This document shows, piece after piece, positions 34,800 through 41,119 of a DNA stretch of 41,119 bases; positions within the stretch are counted from its first letter, which is position 1, and the number at the start of each line of letters is the position of its first letter. The position numbers and the translations under genes are program-made. The stretch is from Planctomyces sp. (GTDB taxonomy: Bacteria > Planctomycetota > Planctomycetia > Planctomycetales > Planctomycetaceae). The stretch lies in contig SYJG01000457.1 in the NCBI GenBank assembly GCA_005798445.1, positions 1 through 41,119 of the forward strand, read 5' to 3'. The notes below the pieces were generated by a model. It did no database searches. It was not told where the DNA came from and worked only from the letters and a program-made list of their open reading frames with translations.

Positions 34800-35401
34800 T
34801 TTTCGGCGGCTTGATCGAGCGGCTTTGACCAGACGATGAATTCGCCAGCCGCGAGACGCGCCTTCTTGGGGTTGTCGGCGATGTAGCGGCGTAGGTGATC
34901 GAACTGTTCGGACGAACGGACGAGATGGTCGAACCCGTCTTGTTGCCAGAAGCGGCCGGACGCACCGATGGCTCGGTTGATTTGAGTGGCTTGCCAATGC
35001 TTCCAACTCTCGCACTGTTTGAGCATCGCCTCTTCGTTTGGAAATGCGGCCAGCAGGTGGACGTGATTGGGCATCACGACGAGATCGGTTAGTTCATAAC
35101 GCTCGCCATCGAACTTCCGCAAACTGTCGGACACGATCTGGGCCAAGTCGTGACGTCGCAGCACACAGGCTCCGCGGCACGCATCCGGCTCATCGTGCCA
35201 GCGGGTTGAGAAGTACTGAAAGAACTCTTGCTGCGTTTTGCGATCGAGCTTTTGAAGTTGCAGCCAATCGTGAGCGCGTGGGTTGATGCCGTGCTGCCGG
35301 AGCCATTGTTGTCACTCTTGCCGCCAGCGTTCGAGGACATCAGCGGGAATGGAAAGTTGGGTCCGCTGGTCCGCCCTCAAACCGCGCACAAGACGCAACA
35401 T
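34796..35401 (-). pseudogene. REP-associated tyrosine transposase (RAYT, Y1/HUH), broken by TGA
   Basis: The frame encodes a planctomycete-type RAYT, a single-strand HUH endonuclease of the IS200 superfamily known to act on REP palindromes. The HUH motif HVH (PNHVHLLAAFP) is at codons 35065-35057, and the catalytic tyrosine lies in RRYIADNPKKA at 34885-34883; both are intact. The frame can be followed upstream through CVLRRHDLAQ, FFQYFSTRWH, QQWLRQHGINPRAHDWLQL and SIPADVLERWRQE, but a TGA at 35314-35312 interrupts it between RWRQE and QQWLR, and the N-terminal beginning before LSIPADV is diverged or missing. A 122-residue C-terminal fragment could still be made from GTG 35164. The TAG stop is part of the REPIN-like element at 34689-34799. 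A selenocysteine reading of the TGA is not supported by anything visible. Confidence 0.82.
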
Positions 35402-35430
35402 TGGACGTTTTGTGTTCGATTACAGCTGGC

Positions 35431-38400
35431 TCATGGCAATGCCGCCAGAAGCGCGTTGAGTTCATCGGTGAACGCGCCGACCATATCGATCTCCGCTTCA
35501 AAGTCCGTAAGGTTGGTGCTTCCAAGGCCACCCGATAGTGAATCCGCGCCTTCGCCGCCGGTCAGTGTGTCGTTGTCCGCTTCGCCAAAGAGGATGTCGT
35601 TCTCGGTGCCACCCACCAAGCTGTCTTGACCGGCCCCACCGAGCAACTGATCGGCTCCGGCATTGCCGTTGATGGTGTCTTTGCCGCCCGCACCGCTGAT
35701 GACATCGTCTCCCGCGCCGCCAATCAAACTATTGGCCGCGGCATTACCGATGAGGATGTCGTTTCCATCACCGCCGATGGCGTTCTCGAAGAACGCGGCT
35801 TGGCCGGCTGCCGCCGTCTTGACCGTGCGATTGAAATGCGTCACCAGCGGGTTGTCTCGCGTCAGTTTGACCGTGACTGCGGTACTGACTTCGCCGAAGT
35901 CGAGCGTGTCGGCTGTCCCTTCGCTTGCGATCTCTTTCACCGTGTCGATTTCGGCGGTAGCGGCGTCTCCGAAGCGGTAGGTGTCATTGCCTTTGCCACC
36001 GTTGAGGATGTCGTCACCGGCCCCGCCTTCGAGCAAATCGTCGCCGACACCGGCCGTAAACGTGTCGTTTCCGTCGCCGCCAAAGAGTGCGTCGATTTCG
36101 GCTCCGGCGTTGGCGGAGTCCGCCCCCGCTCCGCCGCGGAATTCCACATGGAAGGTGCTGACCGTGATCAAATTGGATGTCAGCACGTCGTTTCCATCAT
36201 TGCCGTTGAAGACGATCGTCCCCTTGAATTTGTTGGCCAACGTCGCGGCAACGTTCAACGAAGTATCCAGCGTGAGCGTGTCCGCCAGGCTGCCACCGTT
36301 GATGGTCAGCACGTCGATATCTTCCGCACGGGTGACGGGAATCAAGTTGGTCGTGCCGCGAAGCACTTGCAACGCGGTGCCGACTTTCTTGATCGTCACG
36401 GGATTGGCAGCGTCGGCAGTCAACGGAACGTCGAGCTCAAAGAACTCGTCGGTCACGTTGACCGTGATGATTCCGGTCCCCACAAGTTTCGGGGTCGTTC
36501 CCAGTCCGCGATTGTTATCCGTCGCCGAGACACTGAGCTTGTAGGCCCCGCCGACGAGCGATTCAAAGTCGATCAGCTCCGGCTTGGCGATCGTGATCTG
36601 GCCGTTGGCGTCGATGGCAAAAATTCCGCCGGGATTCGACGCGGCGACGATCGACCAGACTGTGATGCTGTCACCCAAATCGGGATCGATCGCGGTGACC
36701 GTACCGACGACCAAGTCTCCCTCACCCGCTTCGGGGTACTCTTCGATTTGGAAGCTGGTGGCCGTGACAACGGGAGCCTCGTTGACGGGATTGACCGTGA
36801 CCACGAAGGTGTCGGGAGCGGTCAAGGTCGGCAGGCCGGTATCGGTAACGGTGACGGTAATCGTCGCGGTGGCCGTGGTGGCAAATTGATTCGGAACGGG
36901 CGTGACCTTGATCGTGCGATTGCCGGCCGTCCCACCCAACACGATGTTGGCGTCGGGAATCAACGTTTGATCGGAAGAGGTGGCCGTCACGACCAGCGCA
37001 GAGTTGCCGTTGACCAGCTTGTCGTCCGGGTCGTCAACGGTGAACGCGATGGCCGCCGTCGATTGTTTCTCGGTGATGGTGACATCGGCGATATTGCTGA
37101 TCGTTGGAGCTCCGTCGTTAAGCGGGTCCACCGTCAGCACGAACGTTTCTTGCGAGACACCTCCATTGGCATCCGTGACCTTGATCGTGATCGTGGAGGA
37201 GCCGAATTGGTTGGGGGCGGGAGTCACAGTGACGGTGCGATCGGTGCCGCTGCCACCGAAGACGATATTGGCCAGTGGCACCAGTTTGACATTCGAGGAC
37301 AACTTCGACGGTGTCAACGTGCCGGGCTCCACGTCACCGATGGTGAAATTGAGCGCGCCGGTGTTCGTGTCTTCGTCAATCGTCAGGTCGTCGAGTTCTG
37401 TGATCGTTGGCAGATCGTTGTCCGCAGTGGCGGTGATGGTGAAGGTTTGGGCCGGCAGCGGCGTCATGTCAACTCCGTTGTTGACAGTGCCGCCGTCGTC
37501 ATGCAGTCGCACCGTGACGGTCGCCACGCCGAAGGCATTTTCCGCCGTGCGATACGTCAGCGTTCCCTCGGGGGAGACCTCTGGCAGTTCACTGAACAAC
37601 GCGTCGTTGTTGGTGGTCACGAGGAAGTCGAGTGCTTGTCCCAATTCGTTCACCGGACCAACAGCGAGCTTGGTCGCCCAATTGAGCACGGTCTTGGCGG
37701 GATCATCTTCCTTGCCCGTCTGATTGGCTCCCTTGAGGAAACTGGGAGCGTCGTTCACCGGGATCACGTTGATTGTGAACGTTTGCGGTTCGCTGGTGTC
37801 CACGCCCCCATTGGCGACCAGTCCGTTGTCCTGGACTTGCACCGTGACGGTGGCCGTCCCGTTGGCATTGAGCGCCGGTTTGAAGGTCAGCACGCCGGTG
37901 TCCGAGATGGCTGGCGGAGTCGCAAACAGCGTCGTGTTGTCATTGGTGACCAGGAACTTCAGTTTCTGAGTCGTCTCGTTCGCGGCACCTTTGCTGAGGT
38001 TGGTCGCGAAGCCTGCCCGGCTCTGAGCCAACGCATCTTCCAACAATTCAATCGCCGTCACGGGCAACTCGAAGCTGGGGACGTCGTTGACCGGAGTCAG
38101 CGTGATGGTGAAGGTCTGCGCCGCGCTGGTGTTCTTGCCGAGATTGTCCGTGCCGCCGTCATCGTGAGCGACCACGGTGACGGTCACGGTTCCGTTGGCA
38201 TCAGGAGCCGCTTCGTAGGTGAGCGTGCCATCGCCGGAGATTTCCGGTGGGCTCGTGAACAACGCCTGGCTGGCTGCCGGCACCGTGACGATAAAGTCGA
38301 CCGTTTGATCGACGTCGTTCGGACCGGCGGTGAAGGCCGTGACCCAATTCGGCACAGACTGCGAGCCAGCGTCTTCCAGCGAAGTGTGATTCGAATGATT

Positions 38401-41119
38401 CACCGGCGCGACCTTCGGAATCAGGAAGGTCGGGGCGTCGTTCACCGGAGTGATGTCGATGGTAAAGGTCTGCTCTTCGCTGGTATCGACGCCGTCGTTG
38501 GAGACTCCGCCGTTGTCCTTGATCCGTACGCTGACCGTGGCCGTTCCATGAGCGTTCAGTGCCGACTTGAAGGTCAGCACGCCCAGGGGCGAGATCGCCG
38601 GTTGAGTGGCGAACAACGTGTTGTTGTCATTGGTCACCAGGAAACTCAGCGTTTGAGTCGCTTCATTCGTCGGACCTTTGCGCAGATTGGTGGCGAAGCC
38701 GGTTCGCGATTGCGCGACTGCGTCTTCCAGCACCACAACCTCGGACACAGGCAAATCGAAGCTGGGAACATCGTTGACCGGAGTCAATGTGATCGTGAAG
38801 GTCTGTGCCGCGCTGGTGTTTTTGCCGAGATTGGCGGTCCCACCGTCGTCATGTGCGACCACTGTGACCGTCACCGTGCCGACGGCATCTGGAGCCGCTT
38901 CGTAGGTCAATTCGCCATCCGCTGAGATCGCGGGCAACGTCGCGAACAACGGCTTGCTGGCATCCGGAACGGTGACAATGAAATCGACGGTCTGGTCGAG
39001 GTCGTTGGGACCAGCGGTGATAGCGGTCACCCAGTCTGGCACTGTTTGCAAGCCAGCGTCTTCCAGCGACGTGTGGTTCGAGTGATTCGTCGGCGCGACC
39101 TTGGGAATCAAGAAGGTCGGGGCGTCGTTGACCGGCGTGATGTTGATGGTGAAGGTCTGTGGTTCGCTGGTATCGACGCCGTCATTCGCGACTCCGCCGT
39201 TGTCGTGGAGTTGCACGGTGATCGTGGTCGAACCATAGGCATTCAACGCGGGCTTAAACGTCAACACGCCCGCAGCCGAAATCGCGGGCTGGGTGCTGAA
39301 CAACGTCAGATCCTCGGCCTCGACCAGGAAGTTGAGGACCTGTGACGCTTCATTGGTCGGCCCTTTGACGAGGTTTGTCGCGAAGGCGGCGACCGTCGTC
39401 GCCACCGAGTCCTCCAGTACATCCACTTGAGTCCGGCTCAGCGTGAAGCTGGGAACGTCGTTCACCGCCGTGAGTTTGATTGTGAAGGTCTGCGCCGCGC
39501 TGGTGTTCTTGCCGCCGTTGGCAGTGCCGCCGTCGTCTTGAGCGATCACCGTGACCAGCACCGAACCGTTGGCGTTCGCAGCGGCCGTGTAGGTCAGTGT
39601 CCCGTCCGCCGAGATCGCTGGCCGGCCATCCGCCGTGAAGAGCGTGTTGTTCGCGGCGGGGATTGTCACCAGGAAGGTCACGTTTTGATCGGCATCGTCG
39701 AGCCCGTCCACCGTGGTGGCGCGGCCCGGATGAATGTCGGTCACCCAGCCAGGAACAATCTGCGAACCGTCATCTTCCAATGACGTGTGAACGTCGGGAT
39801 TCGGCGAGGGGACCACAAAGCTGGGAGCCTTATTCAATCCGGACAGCGTGATCATGAAGGTCTGCACGCTGTCGTTGTCGCCGCCATTGTCGGTGTTGCC
39901 CGTGTCTCGAGCAGTCACCGTCACAGTTGTCGAGCCAACGGCTCCGATCTTGGGTGTGAACGACAGATTGCCATCGGCGTCGATGGCGGGTTGCGTCGTG
40001 AACAGCGATGTGTTTACGGCGACCAAAGTGAAGCTGACCGTCTGAGTTGATTCGTTCGCCGGACCGGGGCTGATGCTCGTCGCCCAATGGGAAACGGTTT
40101 TGACAGTCCCGTCACCCGACTCGTGCATATCCGGCCCCATCACAAAACTGGGTGCGTCATTCACCGCCGTGACCGTAATCGTGAAGGTCTGCGGGGCGCT
40201 GGTATCGACGCCGTCGTTCTCGCCACCACCGTTGTCGTGGATTCGCACGGTGACCGTCGCGCTGCCGTTGGCATTGGCAGCGGGTGTGTAAGTCAGCGTG
40301 CCGTCCGCTGAAATGTTCGGAGCGACCGCGAACAGGCCGGCGTTGTCGTTGCTGATGAGGAAATCGAGCACTTGGCCAGACTCATTGGCTGGTACCTTCG
40401 ACAGCGACATGGCCCACCCAGTGACCGTCTGCGCGCCGGCGTCTTCCAAGACAATTTGACTCGCTCCCTTCGTGAAGCTGGGAACGTCGTTCACGGCAAT
40501 CACCGTGAACGAGACATTGGTCGTGTCGGTCAGAAAATCGTCGAGGGCGTTAGTCGTACCGTTGTCGCGCAGGGTGTAGGTGAAGCTCGCGATGCCGTTG
40601 AAGTTGGCGGCCACCGTGAACTCGACATTGCTGCCATTGATCGTGACCGTTCCGCCAACCGGATTGCTGACCGCCGTGATCGTCAGCAATTGACTCGCCT
40701 CGTTGAGTGGACCATCCGAGTCATTTCCGAGCAGTGTGTCGAACGAGATGATCCGCTTGCCGCTGTCCTCCAGGACGCTCGCAAGTTCGTCATCGGTGCC
40801 GGTCGGAGCGTCGTTCACTTCCGTGACCACCACCGCCACGGTACTGCTGGAGGTCAGTGGAATGGCCGCGCCGTTCGTCGTGCCGTTGTCGGTGATCGTG
40901 TAGCTGATCGTGTCTGAGCCGTTGTAGTCATCGTTCGGCTCGTAGGTCAGCGTTCCGTTCGCGTTGATCGTCACCGTGCCATGCAACGCCGTCGCGACCG
41001 TGACCGTCAGTGATTGACCGCTCTCGTTGGCCGGTCCCTTGCTGTCGTTCGTGCGCACGTCGAGCGTGACCGAACCATCTTCGGCAACAATCGTCGAATC
41101 GGCATTCGCTGTCGGGGCA
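35431..41119 (-). CDS. Giant cadherin-like/RTX calcium-binding surface protein (5' end outside window)
   Basis: The frame stays open to the window edge, so only the C-terminal 1,895 or so residues are seen. Most of it is a chain of cadherin-like or VCBS-type domains, each marked by a VNDAPSF/VNDVPSF segment, a LEDAG/LEDDG segment and an ending such as QTFTITLTPVND. A conventional Ig-like/cadherin part with TFVVTVNPVNEAPVVTATSF follows, and near the C-terminus a block of RTX-type calcium-binding nonapeptides (GGDGNDTFT, GGAGDDILNGGKGNDTY, GNAADQLLGGAGQDSL-type). Such proteins fold on calcium outside the cell and act as adhesins or S-layer/filament proteins, usually exported by type I secretion; no secretion genes are in this window. 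The C-terminus has no obvious LPXTG or autotransporter part. Confidence 0.93.
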   Translation of the reverse strand, partial: APTANADSTIVAEDGSVTLDVRTNDSKGPANESGQSLTVTVATALHGTVTINANGTLTYEPNDDYNGSDTISYTITDNGTTNGAAIPLTSSSTVAVVVTEVNDAPTGTDDELASVLEDSGKRIISFDTLLGNDSDGPLNEASQLLTITAVSNPVGGTVTINGSNVEFTVAANFNGIASFTYTLRDNGTTNALDDFLTDTTNVSFTVIAVNDVPSFTKGASQIVLEDAGAQTVTGWAMSLSKVPANESGQVLDFLISNDNAGLFAVAPNISADGTLTYTPAANANGSATVTVRIHDNGGGENDGVDTSAPQTFTITVTAVNDAPSFVMGPDMHESGDGTVKTVSHWATSISPGPANESTQTVSFTLVAVNTSLFTTQPAIDADGNLSFTPKIGAVGSTTVTVTARDTGNTDNGGDNDSVQTFMITLSGLNKAPSFVVPSPNPDVHTSLEDDGSQIVPGWVTDIHPGRATTVDGLDDADQNVTFLVTIPAANNTLFTADGRPAISADGTLTYTAAANANGSVLVTVIAQDDGGTANGGKNTSAAQTFTIKLTAVNDVPSFTLSRTQVDVLEDSVATTVAAFATNLVKGPTNEASQVLNFLVEAEDLTLFSTQPAISAAGVLTFKPALNAYGSTTITVQLHDNGGVANDGVDTSEPQTFTINITPVNDAPTFLIPKVAPTNHSNHTSLEDAGLQTVPDWVTAITAGPNDLDQTVDFIVTVPDASKPLFATLPAISADGELTYEAAPDAVGTVTVTVVAHDDGGTANLGKNTSAAQTFTITLTPVNDVPSFDLPVSEVVVLEDAVAQSRTGFATNLRKGPTNEATQTLSFLVTNDNNTLFATQPAISPLGVLTFKSALNAHGTATVSVRIKDNGGVSNDGVDTSEEQTFTIDITPVNDAPTFLIPKVAPVNHSNHTSLEDAGSQSVPNWVTAFTAGPNDVDQTVDFIVTVPAASQALFTSPPEISGDGTLTYEAAPDANGTVTVTVVAHDDGGTDNLGKNTSAAQTFTITLTPVNDVPSFELPVTAIELLEDALAQSRAGFATNLSKGAANETTQKLKFLVTNDNTTLFATPPAISDTGVLTFKPALNANGTATVTVQVQDNGLVANGGVDTSEPQTFTINVIPVNDAPSFLKGANQTGKEDDPAKTVLNWATKLAVGPVNELGQALDFLVTTNNDALFSELPEVSPEGTLTYRTAENAFGVATVTVRLHDDGGTVNNGVDMTPLPAQTFTITATADNDLPTITELDDLTIDEDTNTGALNFTIGDVEPGTLTPSKLSSNVKLVPLANIVFGGSGTDRTVTVTPAPNQFGSSTITIKVTDANGGVSQETFVLTVDPLNDGAPTISNIADVTITEKQSTAAIAFTVDDPDDKLVNGNSALVVTATSSDQTLIPDANIVLGGTAGNRTIKVTPVPNQFATTATATITVTVTDTGLPTLTAPDTFVVTVNPVNEAPVVTATSFQIEEYPEAGEGDLVVGTVTAIDPDLGDSITVWSIVAASNPGGIFAIDANGQITIAKPELIDFESLVGGAYKLSVSATDNNRGLGTTPKLVGTGIITVNVTDEFFELDVPLTADAANPVTIKKVGTALQVLRGTTNLIPVTRAEDIDVLTINGGSLADTLTLDTSLNVAATLANKFKGTIVFNGNDGNDVLTSNLITVSTFHVEFRGGAGADSANAGAEIDALFGGDGNDTFTAGVGDDLLEGGAGDDILNGGKGNDTYRFGDAATAEIDTVKEIASEGTADTLDFGEVSTAVTVKLTRDNPLVTHFNRTVKTAAAGQAAFFENAIGGDGNDILIGNAAANSLIGGAGDDVISGAGGKDTINGNAGADQLLGGAGQDSLVGGTENDILFGEADNDTLTGGEGADSLSGGLGSTNLTDFEAEIDMVGAFTDELNALLAALP
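37740..39800 (-). repeat. Three-copy 687-bp tandem higher-order repeat within the giant gene
   Basis: Landmarks recur exactly 687 bases (229 codons) apart: the AAGGTCTG signal that precedes CCGCGCTGGTG is at 38111, 38798 and 39485, the equivalent signal preceding TTCGCTGG is at 37778, 38465 and 39152, and ACCTT(C/G)GGAATCA is at 38411 and 39098. Each unit encodes two cadherin-like domains. The constant spacing without indels suggests recent duplication or ongoing homogenisation. Ends are approximate. Confidence 0.85.

Noticed and set aside
35626..38925. A 1,099-codon open frame on the plus strand opposite the giant gene
   Set aside because: It runs antisense to well-supported repeat domains, its product is compositionally odd (Arg/Asp/Gly-rich) and has no recognisable domain; the frame stays open because of the periodic GC-rich repeats.

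Overview
The window looks like a chromosomal segment of a planctomycete (GC-rich, roughly 60%). This rests on lineage-typical gene types: two Tat-exported DUF1501 proteins, a Tat-exported Gfo/Idh/MocA oxidoreductase, PQQ-type and HEAT-repeat periplasmic proteins, a GTG-started signal-peptide protein, an Uma2-family protein, and a giant cadherin-like/RTX protein. Genes are mostly single or in short operons, with many small intergenic palindromic elements. No tRNA, rRNA, CRISPR array or complete insertion sequence was seen.

Layout. 1-4.4 kb: DUF1501 protein (-), membrane protein (+), rhamnulokinase (-) lying between two copies of one palindromic element. 4.5-10.5 kb: a co-directional run of a helical membrane protein, an Uma2 protein, an ABC exporter whose stop overlaps the start of a DUF1854 protein, and an alpha/beta hydrolase. 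10.6-13.2 kb: a 173-aa conserved protein, a 56-aa membrane peptide and an SNF2-type helicase. 13.5-15.3 kb: a second DUF1501 protein and a small secreted basic protein set between two hairpin terminators. 15.4-20.5 kb: gamma-glutamyltransferase, VOC protein, SDR oxidoreductase, phytanoyl-CoA dioxygenase-like protein, beta-propeller protein. 20.5-24.2 kb (-): HEAT-repeat protein and Gfo/Idh/MocA protein. 24.4-28.1 kb (+): SRAP/YedK protein, a decayed ORF, a conserved HTH-like protein, an HtrA-type protease, a zinc-ribbon protein. 28.1-30.6 kb (-): PQQ-like propeller and a secreted protein. 30.8-35.4 kb: DUF3592 membrane protein, esterase, an AT-richer HEPN-motif protein, and a broken REP-associated tyrosine transposase (RAYT). 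35.4 kb to the window edge (-): the 3' 5.7 kb of a giant cadherin-like/RTX protein gene.

The most unusual layer is the intergenic one. At least ten families of nested palindromes occur. Each is two hairpins in inverted orientation, and five families begin with the GTAG or GGAG tetranucleotide known as the foot of REP sequences, so they have REPIN architecture. Paired arms inside one element differ by compensating base changes. The elements sit so close to genes that they supply stop codons (the TAG of GTAG), a Shine-Dalgarno sequence, a start codon and even part of a signal peptide. One family abuts the RAYT pseudogene, its predicted mobilising enzyme. The functions of the genes are otherwise mostly unconnected; the only tight couplings visible are ABC/DUF1854 and the short co-directional runs.
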